From Flectonema sp. DT1601 (Eukaryota > Euglenozoa > Diplonemea > Diplonemida > Diplonemidae), in NCBI GenBank assembly GCA_964019425.1, contig OZ025800.1, positions 372,001 through 436,000 on the forward strand: a DNA stretch of 64,000 nucleotides, given 5' to 3'. This document shows, piece by piece, positions 34,289 to 46,372 of this stretch. Under the pieces are notes generated by a model that was not told the DNA's origin, ran no database searches, and saw nothing but the letters and a program-made list of their open reading frames with translations. The position numbers were made by a program, and so were the translations under genes. The first letter of the stretch is position 1; each line of letters begins with the position of its first letter.

Positions 34289-35338
34289 TTCAGACTGATT
34301 CAGGACAAAGATGAGGGTGAAAAAAAAAAAAAAAAATGAAATAATAAAACCGCAGGCAATTAAGATCCAAGTGTGTAACCTAACGAGGACTAAAGAGAGG
34401 AATCTGTAATTAGATTCATCAGGAGATCTGTTAAGAAAAGATTAGAAGGGGAACATTGATACTGGTTTACCAAGCTCAAAAGGGAGAAAGAAAAATTACA
34501 ATCTTGTAAAAGATACAACGTAGAAGGGACTGCTGGGATCAGGAGGGTTTTATTTTTATTTTATTTTATTTTATTTTTTGTTTCGTTCGCAACTGTTCAC
34601 AGCAGTCCTGAAGAGAAAATTTGAACCCTGGAGTAAGAAAAGAAATCGGCAAAACGAGCAAGGCGCAACAAGAACACCTGATGTTCACAAACATCGATAC
34701 GCGATCTTCAGAACCTAAAGACAGCTAAGATGAGTATCAGAAAAGATACAAAAGAAGGAAACAACAACAAAAAAAAAAATACCCGTGCTGTTAAATACGT
34801 CGTAAAACAGGGTACGTTAACTATGCTACGAGTAACACAAGGCTGACATGTTTAGGAGAATGTGCGACACCACTGGAAAGGACTTCATTCCAGTTTTTTG
34901 ATAAATCGGATTTATAGATGTCAAAAGAACTGGTAACACGCTGAGATTAGAGCATCTCAATTACAGATGATGGATTCTCAGCTGTCCAGATTTGAGCAAA
35001 CAGGTTGAAGAAGAAAAAAAAAAAAAAAAAAAAAAAAAAAATGATAATTATGGTGTTTAAATGTTTTGAACATGTTCAAGAAAAAACAAATATCTGTATC
35101 ATATCAGAGTTAACTAAAATAAACGTTTGCTATGATACACTTCAAGGTAATGTTAGGTAAACACTCCGTAAATGTAGTTTAAAAAAACTCTACATTATAA
35201 TTAATGTTTCTAACTTATCTGGTTTTCCGAAAGCTTTAAAAATAACATGGCATGCCGTAGGTTTTCCCGACAAGAAAAAAATAAAAAGGCACAGAACTCG
35301 CATCGCGCGTTGCGGTTTATTTAAATGTTTCGCGTGAA
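34004..35338. other. Intergenic, no gene seen
   Basis: About 1.3 kb of AT-rich DNA. A short divergent piece of the R repeat (GCTGTCCAGATTTGAG, AACAGGTTGAAG) lies at about 34975-35012, next to a 30-nt A run. A dispersed-repeat relative (ATGATACACTTC, GGTAATGTTAGGTA) lies at about 35090-35200. Confidence 0.6.
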
Positions 35339-36115
35339 AAAATAGATCACGAGTCATGCAGTGTAGTATGGTATAGTGTATGGTATTTCCAAAAAAAAGA
35401 AAAAAAAACTACTAACAGCTGGATAGCAAATGCAACAATATGCGAAAACGTTTTTTTTTTTTTTTTCTTCTTTGCATCTTTATGCTGTCAACATTGGTTG
35501 TTACGAACGCGGTAAATAATAAAAAACTTTAAAAGTATGGTTACTACTTATTTATTATTTATTTACGAAGCCTAGGAAGCCAAAAGCCAGGAAAAGCTCA
35601 CAGAGTAACAGTTATATCGCTACCAGCAACCGTGAGACTCTCACAGACGATAAGAGACGTAGAATAACCTGGAACAAATGACTACCTAAACCCACCGCCC
35701 GCGCGAGCAGACAGTGTTAGAGACGGCTGATAACGCCAATTTTCGTCAAAGAGAGGGAGAACACGCCACATTAGATCAGAAAATAAGAAATTAAGTAATG
35801 ATAAGAAAGAGAAATGATACTAATAAAAATAAAATAAGACAATTACACTAGAAGAAAGAGACGTTATATAACTGTGTTTTGTCTGTCAAGAAAAAACGCT
35901 GCAAGAGATTTATAAAAAAAAAAGCAATCCGCAAGAATGAGCTTCAGAAACGAACACAAAGACTCCTTTTCTTCATACCATCAGGCAGATCTATAAAAGA
36001 AAAATCTTTGATTAAACAAGTACGGGAGGTAAATACAAGAAATATCGAAATATTTTTTTTCTTTTTTTTTTTTGTGTGGAGTCGAAATCCCCTGGGGAAG
36101 CTCACGGGGGTAAGA
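35339..36115. repeat. Block A, copy 1
   Basis: About 780 bp beginning AATAGATCACGAGTCATGC and ending CACGGGGGTAAGAC, repeated with few changes at 40001-40785 and 41857-42640. No coding potential seen. The right end has a GTCGAAATCCCC...GGGGAAG palindromic segment; a degenerate version of that end lies at about 38246-38288. Confidence 0.85.
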
Positions 36116-36162
36116 CTGTTTGATTAGGTTCATACAAATATAGTTTAGTTTAGTTTAGTTTA

Positions 36163-36649
36163 GTTAGCAAAATACAAACTGATGACTACGAGGGGTCTGG
36201 GTAGCCCGCATCAGTAAGGACCCAATCGCGAAGATTGTAGTTTCATAGTATTGGCTGGAAGTGATCGACTTCCAGCCTCCACCTTGCCCAGAGGCTAACA
36301 GGTTGTAAACAAGAAAAGAAAATAAAAGAGAAATGATCTGGGAGTGGGGGGAAGGTGAAAAAAATAAAAAATCTTCTTTCTTTCATATACATCTTTCTTT
36401 ATAATACGACCACATGTGCCATATGCCCACACTCCACGAAAGAAAATAGAAACCCCCGGAACAGTACCGAGGATCGTTCACCCCCAGTTGTCCAAAGCAT
36501 TATAAGTGTACTGTGGGCTTACCGAAAAGCTTTAGAAATGTACCACAAAAGATTTGGGCAGCACATAGCCATATCACTCAGCAAGAAATGAAAACCAAAA
36601 GGATCAGGTAAGATGACAGTCAGTTTAAGGTCATAACTGCGCCGGACCT
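36163..36649. repeat. R element, long copy 1
   Basis: About 490 bp starting TTAGCAAAATACAAACTGATG after a TTTAG/TAGTT short tandem stretch. It contains a perfect 10-bp hairpin GGCTGGAAGT-GATCG-ACTTCCAGCC (36253-36277) enclosed by complementary TCTGGGTA and TGCCCAGA. It matches 36938-37432 almost base for base. Open frames inside differ between copies only through poly-A length and are probably not genes. Confidence 0.85.
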
Positions 36650-36825
36650 ATATAAATCTCTGTATTGTATCAGAGCTCAATAATAAAATTAAAAAACTCA
36701 TGATACAGTGACTAAAATGTTAATACAGCCTGGGGAACGGGGTACGAGTAATTTAAAAAATAAATTCCCTTTTTTTTTTTTTTTTTTTTTCCACATGTTA
36801 GGCCAAAATTCGAAATTTAGAAAGA

Positions 36826-36889
36826 AAGGGGTGAAACTTTGATAATGTAAAAACAGTAACAACTTTAGGTATTAAAAACAAAATTAATT
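36826..36889. repeat. Dispersed repeat fragment (GGGGTGAAACTTT family)
   Basis: Related to 16079-16122, with the same AAAGGGGTGAAACTTT and TGTAAAAA plus AAAATTAAT elements. It lies between two R copies. Confidence 0.5.
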
Positions 36890-36937
36890 AGAAAGAAGGG
36901 GAAAAAAATAATAACAACCAGCAGTAAAAGTTAGTTT

Positions 36938-37432
36938 AGTTTAGTTAGCAAAATACAAACTGATGACTACGAGGGGTCTGGGTAGCCCGCATCAGTAAGG
37001 ACCCAATCGCGAAGATTGTAGTTTCATAGTATCGGCTGGAAGTGATCGACTTCCAGCCTCCACCTTGCCCAGAGGCTAACAGGTTGTAAACAACTAAAGA
37101 AAATAAAAGAGAAATGATCTGGGAGTGGGGGGGAAGGTGAAAAAAAATAAAAAATCTTCTTTCTTTCATATACATCTTTCTTTATAATACGACCACATGT
37201 GCCATATGCCCACACTCCACGAAAGAAAATAGAAAACCCCGGAACAGTACCGAGGAACGTTCACCCCCAGTTGTCCAAAGCATTATAATTGTACTGTGGG
37301 ATTACCGAAAAGCTTTAGAAATGTACCACAAAAGATTTGGGCAGCACATAGCCATATCACTCAGCAAGAAATGAAAACCAAAAGGATCAGGTAAGATGAC
37401 AGTCAGTTTAAGGTCATAACTGCGCCGGACCG
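36938..37432. repeat. R element, long copy 2
   Basis: Full-length R element with the same outer stem and hairpin as copy 1, ending at GCGCCGGACC. It differs from copy 1 at a handful of bases. Confidence 0.85.
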
Positions 37433-38786
37433 AAAAACCACTGGATAATTTTTCCGAACAACAACAAAAAAAAAAAAAAAAAAAAAAAGTGCTCCAGAAG
37501 AACACGTAAGTTTAGCAGGTAAGACAACAAACTCCTATTTCTTGAATAACTAATAAAAGAAAAACAATATAAGAGGAATGAAAAATTCAATAACATATCA
37601 TATTATATCAAAGTCCCTCTATCGCACAGCATAAACTGCTCTTTTTTTTTTTTTTTTTTTTTTTCTTCTTCGATAGAGAAACTGATTTCGTTTTCGAAAT
37701 ATAATTAAAAAAAAAAAATAATAATAAAACTGGCCTACCCCAAAACGTCCAACCGACTAAGGCTTTTTAGCAGTACAGAGAGTATAGGTTATAATAGCAG
37801 AGAGCTATCACAACATGAAATAAATAAAACGTAAGAACATTAAACAAATAATGATTGGCTTCGGCCAGAAATTAAGCAACCGCGGTATCGTGTCTATATT
37901 GATTACGACTAATGAATACCTGCCGTAAGAAATGACAGACATGTAAAATTATGGGATCAAAGAAAAAGAAAAAATTTCTCAACATCGAAGACGAAAAAAG
38001 AGTAATGTTGAGGTGGGAAAATAATTACAAAATGGAAGAAGAGTTATTAAAAAAAAGAAGAATTATTTGCAGAATGATAACAACATAAAGAATGACTACA
38101 GGGCGCCAATGATTTTGTACGTAAAATACAATGAATTCATAAAGTACCTATTGCAACATATTAATATAAAACGATAATATAAAAATCTCCTTAGGAGGAT
38201 ACGCGATGCTTAACTTAGCTTTTTACTGACATCATGTTAATTTAAAAGAGACTCAAAATCCCCCAGCGGGGAAGCCCACGAGACATATGTAAAGCAATGT
38301 TTGGAACGGCTTTTTAATTACCAGAGAATTTTAAAAAGGGGGATTAACTGTTCGAGTTTGTACGTAAAATACAAATGTTTTGTATCATAAACAACATAAC
38401 GATAATTTAACATTAGTTCTGAGATACAGTGACTAAAGGTAATGTTAGTGTAGGTATACACTCTGCGATTGACGTAAATACTTTACATTATAATAAATGT
38501 TTCTAACTTAGCTGCATACACATCTCTTTTTCCGTGTTGTCATTCAGTGCAGTACGGAATCGAGTTATTCAATTTTAAAAAAGGGGGAGGAAAATAATTG
38601 CCTGGCTTTTGAACAAAATGTGGTTTTGTACCGGCGGAAACCGTAAAGCTGGTTTAGAAGTGGAAAAGCAAACGAAAAGAGTTGCTTGGAGCAAAAAAGA
38701 AAAGCTATTATAAAAGATTGCCTCCAGACGCGTGGTTTATATAAATGAAGAAAATGAAACACAATCTCTTTTGGTTAGTCTGTTAG
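37433..38786. other. AT-rich repeat-region filler, no gene seen
   Basis: About 1.35 kb with T and A runs. It contains a degenerate block-A end (about 38246-38288) and a copy of the TTGTATCAT/GATACAGTGACTAA dispersed repeat (about 38352-38470). No coding region supported. Confidence 0.55.
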
Positions 38787-38936
38787 TAAGCAAAATTAGA
38801 ACTATTGACTGCGAGTAGTCTGCACCAAACAAACCAGGTCCATCTTGCTCAGAGATTAACAACTTGAAAACAAAAAAGAAATGATTAGGGAGTGGTGGTG
38901 GAGCTATGCCATATATAAAACCTTTCTTCATTAAAT
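38787..38936. repeat. R element, old divergent copy
   Basis: A degenerate relative of R: GTAAGCAAAATTAGAACTATTGACTGC in place of the usual start, then CCATCTTGCTCAGAGATTAACAACTTG. It directly precedes a young R copy, showing the family has copies of different ages. Confidence 0.55.
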
Positions 38937-38947
38937 AGTTTAGTTTA

Positions 38948-41900
38948 GTTAGCAAAATACAAACTGATGACTACGAGGGGTCTGGGTAGCCCGCATCAGT
39001 AAGGACCCAATCGCGAAGATTGTAGTTTCATAGTATCGGCTGGAAGTGATCGACTTCCAGCCTCCACCTTGCCCAGAGGCTAACAGGTTGTAAACAACTA
39101 AAGAAAATAAAAGAGAAATGATCTGGGAGTGGGGGGGAAGGTGAAAAAAAATAAAAAATCTTCTTTCTTTCATATACATCTTTCTTTATAATACGACCAC
39201 ATGTGCCATATGCCCCAAATAATCATCAGCTATGCCATATCACGAAAGAAAATAAGAAATCCGGAACAATCAGTAAAGAACATCAAAAGGAAGCGCAAAT
39301 GAAACAATCAGTATCAGGTTTGAGTCAGGGAAGCGCAGAAGCGACCACACTCTCACAGGCGAGAAGAGATGCTCATTAACCAAAAGTGACGACCCAGATC
39401 CACCGCATGCACAAAGCAGGCAGTGTAAGACACGGCTGATAACGCTAATTTTTTTCCAGGGAAGGGGTTTTAACTATTCCGGACCTCTCTGCTGCTTTTT
39501 ATTTCCTAATCATGGCTAACTATAAAAATAATAATAGAAAGCTGAGTTTATTATAAAAAAGTGCACTAAATTAAAATATTAAAAAAGAAAAATTATAAAA
39601 ACACATTGTTCTGCTGTTCCAGAAAGCCAGTTAGATAGTATTAATGTTTATCAGTCAAAAGAAGGGGAGAGGGCGGGAAAGCTAGTTAGTATCATTAATT
39701 TTAGAACAGAAAAGTGAGAATAAGAAAAGTAGAGATTGTAAAAGAAAAGTATTCATTTCTGCAGTTTCCTAACATCAAAAGGGTAATAGAATATGTAGTT
39801 TCAGACCTTAATCTTATACTACTTGTCCCTTGTTAGGCCTTCATCAGTAAGTTCTAAGGAACTTCATTCTATGTTGAAGTTGCTATCGTCCTAAGATAAA
39901 AATCCATCGGAGCTCGCCAGGATAGGGCTACCATTAATAGTTAGCAAAATACAAACTGATGACTACGAGGGGTCTGGGTAGCCCGCATCAGTAAGGACCC
40001 AAATAGATCACGAGTCATGCAGTGTAGTATGGTATAGTGTATAGTATTTCCAAAAAAAAGAAAAAAAAACTACTAACAGCTGGATAGCAAATGCAACAAT
40101 ATGCGAAAACGTTTTTTTTTTTTTTTCTTTTTTTTTCTTCTTTGCATCTTTATGCTGTCAACATTGGTTGTTACGAACGCGGTAAATAATAAAAAACTTT
40201 AAAAGTATGGTTACTACTTATTTATTTATTTATTTACGAAGCCTAGGAAGCCAAAAGCCAGGAAAAGCTCACAGAGTAACAGTTATATCGCTACCAGCAA
40301 CCGTGAGACTCTCACAGACGATAAGAGACGTAGAATAACCTGGAACAAATGACTACCTAAACCCACCGCCCGCGCGAGCAGACAGTGTTAGAGACGGCTG
40401 ATAACGCCAATTTTCGTCAAAGAGAGGGAGAACACGCCACATTAGATCAGAAAATAAGAAATTAAGTAATGATAAGAAAGAGAAATGATACTAATAAAAA
40501 TAAAATAAGACAATTACACTAGAAGAAAGAGACGTTATATAACTGTGTTTTGTCTGTCAAGAAAAAACGCTGCAAGAGATTTATAAAAAAAAAAGCAATC
40601 CGCAAGAATGAGCTTCAGAAACGAACACAAAGACTCCTTTTCTTCATACCATCAGGCAGATCTATAAAAGAAAAATCTTTGATTAAACAAGTACGGGAGG
40701 TAAATACAAGAAATATCGAAATATTTTTTTCTTTTTTTTTTGTGTGGAGTCGAAATCCCCTGGGGAAGCCCACGGGGGTAAGACTAACAATTTTTTTTTT
40801 TTTTAAGCAAAATACAAACTGATGACTACGAGGGGTCTGGGTAGCCCGCATCAGTAAGGACCCAATCGCGAAGATTGTAGTTTCATAGTATCGGCTGGAA
40901 GTGATCGACTTCCAGCCTCCACCTTGCCCAGAGGCTAACAGGTTGTAAACAACTAAAGAAAATAAAAGAGAAATGATCTGGGAGTGGGGGGGAAGGTGAA
41001 AAAAAATAAAAAATCTTCTTTCTTTCATATACATCTTTCTTTATAATACGACCACATGTGCCATATGCCCCAAATAATCATCAGCTATGCCATATCACGA
41101 AAGAAAATAAGAAATCCGGAACAATCAGTAAAGAACATCAAAAGGAAGCGCAAATGAAACAATCAGTATCAGGTTTGAGTCAGGGAAGCGCAGAAGCGAC
41201 CACACTCTCACAGGCGAGAAGAGATGCTCATTAACCAAAAGTGACGACCCAGATCCACCGCATGCACAAAGCAGGCAGTGTAAGACACGGCTGATAACGC
41301 TAATTTTTTTCCAGGGAAGGGGTTTTAACTATTCCGGACCTCTCTGCTGCTTTTTATTTCCTAATCATGGCTAACTATAAAAATAATAATAGAAAGCTGA
41401 GTTTATTATAAAAAAGTGCACTAAATTAAAATATTAAAAAAGAAAAATTATAAAAACACATTGTTCTGCTGTTCCAGAAAGCCAGTTAGATAGTATTAAT
41501 GTTTATCAGTCAAAAGAAGGGGAGAGGGCGGGAAAGCTAGTTAGTATCATTAATTTTAGAACAGAAAAGTGAGAATAAGAAAAGTGGAGATTAGTAAAAG
41601 AAAAGTATTCATTTCTGCAGTTTCCTAACATCAAAAGGGTAATAGAATATGTAGTTTCAGACCTTAATCTTATACTACTTGTCCCTTGTTAGGCCTTCAT
41701 CAGTAAGTTCTAAGGAACTTCATTCTATGTTGAAGTTGCTATCGTCCTAAGATAAAAATCCATCGGAGCTCGCCAGGATAGGGCTACCATTAATAGTTAG
41801 CAAAATACAAACTGATGACTACGAGGGGTCTGGGTAGCCCGCATCAGTAAGGACCCAAATAGATCACGAGTCATGCAGTGTAGTATGGTATAGTGTATAG

Positions 41901-42660
41901 TATTTCCAAAAAAAAGAAAAAAAAACTACTAACAGCTGGATAGCAAATGCAACAATATGCGAAAACGTTTTTTTTTTTTTCTTTTTTTTTCTTCTTTGCA
42001 TCTTTATGCTGTCAACATTGGTTGTTACGAACGCGGTAAATAATAAAAAACTTTAAAAGTATGGTTACTACTTATTTATTTATTTATTTACGAAGCCTAG
42101 GAAGCCAAAAGCCAGGAAAAGCTCACAGAGTAACAGTTATATCGCTACCAGCAACCGTGAGACTCTCACAGACGATAAGAGACGTAGAATAACCTGGAAC
42201 AAATGACTACCTAAACCCACCGCCCGCGCGAGCAGACAGTGTTAGAGACGGCTGATAACGCCAATTTTCGTCAAAGAGAGGGAGAACACGCCACATTAGA
42301 TCAGAAAATAAGAAATAAAGTAATGATAAGAAAGAGAAATGATACTAATAAAAATAAAATAAGACAATTACACTAGAAGAAAGAGACGTTATATAACTGT
42401 GTTTTGTCTGTCAAGAAAAAACGCTGCAAGAGATTTATAAAAAAAAGCAATCCGCAAGAATGAGCTTCAGAAACTAACACAAAGACTCCTTTTCTTCATA
42501 CCATCAGGCAGATCTATAAAAGAAAAATCTTTGATTAAACAAGTACGGGAGGTAAATACAAGAAATATCGAAATATTTTTTTCTTTTTTTTTTTTGTGTG
42601 GAGTCGAAATCCCCTGGGGAAGCCCACGGGGGTAAGACTAACAATTTTTTTTTTTTTTAA
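38948..42660. repeat. Two tandem 1.86-kb units (R + B + A)
   Basis: Unit one spans about 38948-40805 and unit two about 40806-42660. Each is R (about 260 bp), block B (about 790 bp, ending in a 64-bp R start), then block A (about 785 bp). Spacings of 1,858 and 1,855 bp and very few differences show a recent duplication. A third R follows at 42661. Confidence 0.9.
39209..40000. repeat. Block B, copy 1
   Basis: About 790 bp starting at CCCCAAATAATCATCAGC and ending with a truncated R start (39937-40000). Repeated at about 41067-41856. A 181-bp piece of the B sequence also occurs at 51409-51589. No coding potential seen. Confidence 0.85.
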
Positions 42661-42912
42661 GCAAAATACAAACTGATGACTACGAGGGGTCTGGGTAGCC
42701 CGCATCAGTAAGGACCCAATCGCGAAGATTGTAGTTTCATAGTATCGGCTGGAAGTGATCGACTTCCAGCCTCCACCTTGCCCAGAGGCTAACAGGTTGT
42801 AAACAACTAAAGAAAATAAAAGAGAAATGTTCCGGGAGTGGGGGGGAAGGTGAAAAAAAATAAATAATCTTCTTTCATACATCTTTCTTTATAATACGAT
42901 CACGTGTGCCAT
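42661..42912. repeat. R element, short copy after the tandem units
   Basis: The R core with outer stem and hairpin, with small changes after CACATCTTTC (for example GATCACGTGTGCC). It then departs from the other copies at about 42912, giving a natural right boundary for the duplication. Confidence 0.8.
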
Positions 42913-43171
42913 GAAAGCTACATATGATTGAAGGCAATCAGCGAGAAGTTTCTTGCTGATAACTGAACTGGGAAATTAGAACGTAGCGATTGACAAGCGC
43001 TATTATACTTACAGAGCAACTGAACAAAACGAGAAGTTATGTTTTCTTCACTTGCATATCGTTGAAAAGAAAAATACTCTGATGACGAAACAAAAGTACG
43101 ATTTTTCGCGTGTCATTCAGAGTACGGAAACGAGTTATTTATCAAAATCAGATAGCAGGTAATATTAATTA

Positions 43172-43233
43172 TTAGTTAATCAAACCTTACTGTATATTAT
43201 GACTGCTGGGGTAACTCACAGTAATAGAGGAAG
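43172..43233. repeat. Dispersed repeat fragment (pair with 7426-7484)
   Basis: Same TTACTGTATATTA...GTAACTCACAGTAATAGAGGA order as the copy near 7.4 kb. Confidence 0.55.
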
Positions 43234-43312
43234 AGATGTAATTTAATTTATAGAAAAATTAGACGACGACAAATTTCAGCTTTCCATCTTACCCAGCTTA
43301 ACAAGGTATATA

Positions 43313-43443
43313 CCGTAATTATAAATATCATGGTGTATAAAAAGTCTCCAAATCTCCAAAAAATGGCCAAATCCACCATCTTTTTTATATCCAAAGTTGT
43401 TATACTCCAATTTTTTTATACACTGTGATATTTATAATTACAG
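43313..43443. mobile_element. Tc1/mariner-like MITE, 131 bp
   Basis: Terminal inverted repeats of about 31 bp: CCGTAATTATAAATATCATG then GTGTATAAAAA on the left, matching the complement of the right end at 28 of 31 positions. Flanking TA on both sides (43311-43312 and 43444-43445) fits the TA target duplication of the Tc1/mariner superfamily. It has no coding capacity. The superfamily call rests on the TA site and TIR form only. Confidence 0.8.
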
Positions 43444-44577
43444 TAATTAAAAATAAAGTGAACTAAATTGAAAATAAAAACATATTAAAGGAGTGTAAGT
43501 ATCACTATTAAGTCCGTTTAGAAAAACGAAAACATGAAACGGGAAAATACCGTTGATGCGAGGGAATCAAAGGGGTGTTAATGTGCGGAAGAATCCTAAA
43601 AAGTACGTCTGCTTACGAAGCCCTACCAAGGCAGAACAAGGATTAACCGCAAGAAGTGCGCCTGTCATCTGTGTTTCTAGAGAGGCAACTTACGTAGTTT
43701 CAAAGAAAAAAAAGAATTTTATAAAGGCTGCAATAACACGTACGCTGACCGTGGTCAGTAAGTTATCGACGAATGACATTTTAAAGTCGACAACCGTACC
43801 TATAACATACAGTTATAGTAGTACAAATAAGAAAACTAATTTTCAATAAAAGAATTACAATCGACTCCGAAGAGCTGAATGAAAGGTAGTTAATGAAAGA
43901 ATATCAAAACCCAGCAACGAAAAGCCAAGAAGTGATTATTATTTAATTGTACCATGACGGTGAGTGTTAACACCGTTAAATATTTCCTTTGTTTGTTGAA
44001 AGGATTTTTCAATTTTTTTTTTTTTTTTTTAAAGTCAGTGAAGTCAAAACTTCCAGTGAAAAAAGTAAATCAGCGATGAAGTCCAAGGGCTGTTTTCTGC
44101 ACTTATTTCAAAATTAAAAAGGGGTGAGCAGAACACAAGGGAGGGAGGAGTTAACAGTTGAATACAACAACTGTTAGTAATCATGATCAAATGAAATGAC
44201 CAGTAAAGAAACATAATTTATCTTTTTCAAAACAAGATACTAATTAATTTTTTCGGAAAGAGAAGGGGGGAATTCACGGAAGCTCCCCTAAGGGTGGGCA
44301 TGTCAACCAGGTGTATATCTATGTAAGAACACCATACGCACATATCAGCTTTTCCGTGAAATCGATGACTCAAGAAAGAAAAAAAGACGAAAGGAAAAGA
44401 AATAGCTCTTTGAATTTTCAATTGTTAGCAACTGAAATAAAAGAGACAAAGTGTGTCAGATATTTTGAGGGGGGTAATTTGATACTGTATTTTCAAGCTC
44501 AAAGGAACAACAATTTCTCCAGGGGGGGAAAAGACAAGCAAGAAAATCACTTCTATCATAATGTGAGTTCCCAACCG

Positions 44578-45579
44578 TTACACAGTGCAATGTAACGATC
44601 TCTTCTCATGAGGGTGCGTTGGTTTATGAGGGGTGTAGGTTGGCCTCAGGGAGGGGTAGTATTCGACTTTTGGTGTGGGAGAATGTCCAGTGAACGACGT
44701 AATCACTAACGTGTCGCCCTGAGTAGGGGTTCCTATTTCCTTATCTGTTGAGGAGAGCCATCTTTGGGAACTTCCTCTCTTCGCGTTCCTACAACGCTGT
44801 TCTTGAAAACATAATTTCTTCTCAGATGTGATCGATTCCTGTCTGAGGTTGCTGTACTTCAAAACCTCAAATGGGAGAAACAAATTCTTCTTCCTTACTA
44901 CCGGAGGGCCAGAACTGAGTCTTCTCGACCTCCCAATTATGACAGATTTCGGTTGCCGTTGGATGTCTTGTTGGGGCTCAATTGGTTTTGTGGGTGGATT
45001 TGGTTTTCTCTCCGAGCTGTTACTCAGTTCGAGTAGCTGGGAAGCAAAGCTTTCGCGTTGCTTTCTGCAAGCAGTGATTAAAGCAGAGCTGTAGAAATCT
45101 TGCTCGTCTACCCACCTGGCAGTCATGTTTTGTCTCTCAATGTGAACTCTGTGTCTATCCCACCAGACTGTCATACTCATTCTGTGAGAGATAGAATCGT
45201 GAATGACGGAATTTCGTTGTAAATAATGTTCTTTCCACAGTACGTGAACTTGTTCTTCAAAGCGAACTGTTTCCCGAACAGTGTTTATATTTATCAGAGC
45301 CATTGATTTGTGTGCTGCTACTGCCGCACATATTAATGTGATATGGACAGCCGTCCATTCCATTTTTTCTTCCCAAAATTCTTGCTTTTGATCTGCCTCT
45401 ACCCAATAGCCTCCAATCTCACAGAGAAAGGTACGACGGAGTCCTTCTCTAAGAATGTCTTCACCACTCTCTATCTTCTGGCGAGCAGGGGACTCTGCTT
45501 CCTCCGGCATACCCGACTTGAGTGCGATTTTAACAAAGTTACTGTAGCGGGAGTGAAAGTGATTTAAATTATAGTGCAT
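44578..45579 (-). CDS. Orphan protein, 333 residues
   Basis: Not recognised. The open frame extends to 45663, which would add 28 hydrophobic residues (MGYLFLLFVVIFILNQV), but that stretch contains a TTATTTTAAATCAG acceptor-like site (complement at 45613-45614). The next in-frame ATG, at 45579, lies 33 nt downstream and I choose it. A seven-codon upstream frame (ATGTCTCATCG...) sits in the leader. The first 180 residues are ordered-looking with many Trp, His and Met (MSMTVWWDRH; MTARWVDEQD), while the last 150 are Ser/Pro/Arg-rich and probably disordered. If the longer start is used it would be a signal-anchored membrane protein. Function unknown. Confidence 0.7.
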   Translation of the reverse strand: MHYNLNHFHSRYSNFVKIALKSGMPEEAESPARQKIESGEDILREGLRRTFLCEIGGYWVEADQKQEFWEEKMEWTAVHITLICAAVAAHKSMALININTVRETVRFEEQVHVLWKEHYLQRNSVIHDSISHRMSMTVWWDRHRVHIERQNMTARWVDEQDFYSSALITACRKQRESFASQLLELSNSSERKPNPPTKPIEPQQDIQRQPKSVIIGRSRRLSSGPPVVRKKNLFLPFEVLKYSNLRQESITSEKKLCFQEQRCRNAKRGSSQRWLSSTDKEIGTPTQGDTLVITSFTGHSPTPKVEYYPSLRPTYTPHKPTHPHEKRSLHCTV

Positions 45580-46372
45580 TTCAATAAATTGATCGATGAG
45601 ACATATGCAAACCTGATTTAAAATAAATATCACTACAAATAGTAAAAACAGATAACCCATCACAGTACGTTGGCATTAAGCTGCGCCCCAAAGCATGAAA
45701 CGCGGCGGAGAATGAAGAGAGGGAGAAATAAGAAAAATATCAGTAAGTCACAAAATCACTCCTATTAATTACAACCTAACAGAGGTTTCTGTTGATGCAT
45801 GGCTAATAATAATCACACTAAACAAACGATTTTAAGGAACAGGCAAAGAAGCCTTTCTTCTTTAACACGCATCAAAAAGTTTTTATCTTTTTTTTTTTTT
45901 CCACTCCCTGACAGAGACCTGCCTTCACCCGTAACACTAAACTTCACATCACAATTATAGCAACAGACATTATGTCGGCAGCTCGGGAAGACCGGGGGGG
46001 GTCAGGAAGGGAAAGATATAGGGGGTACGTAGGAATATAAATACTATGTTATCAATAGGCGTAAATAACATCACTTCACTTTTTTTTTTATCTTAATGAG
46101 TGGTTGCGTTCCGGGTCAAAATGCGTTAAATTTCCAACTACCATCTTACTTATTTTTTGTTTTTTTTCAAAAAAAAACAAAAAAAAAGGGACGATGTCAA
46201 TATTAAGAAAAAGATAACTTGTTTGATAGCAAACAACCATAAACGGAACTCAAAGTTATGCAACACTTTTAAAGATTACATTTCGTATTGCAAGGATATT
46301 AGGGGAACTTTTGGGTAAGTCAAACACATTTAATTATTACTCGTATTTGAAGAAATGATTTGCCGAGTTCTC

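Larger units (their letters stand above)
42913..44577. other. Intergenic with a MITE and old repeats, no gene seen
   Basis: About 1.7 kb. Holds the dispersed-repeat fragment at about 43172-43233, a MITE at 43313-43443 and AT-rich DNA. A plus-strand 98-codon open frame at 43553-43849 has no recognisable features. Confidence 0.6.

Noticed and set aside
36163-36240. A possible C/D-box snoRNA in R (CTGATGA followed by CTGG/CAGT motifs)
   Set aside because: The C box lacks the purine at its first position, no paired D box with a terminal stem was found, and spacing is wrong.
36945-37175. Small minus-strand open frame repeated in each R element (MYMKERRFFIFF...)
   Set aside because: Its length varies with poly-A runs between copies, part of it reads through the hairpin, and it lacks coding character. 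The repeats share DNA, not a protein.
43553-43849. A 98-codon plus-strand open frame with basic composition
   Set aside because: No domain or acceptor, and it is in repeat-rich intergenic DNA; not enough to call a gene.
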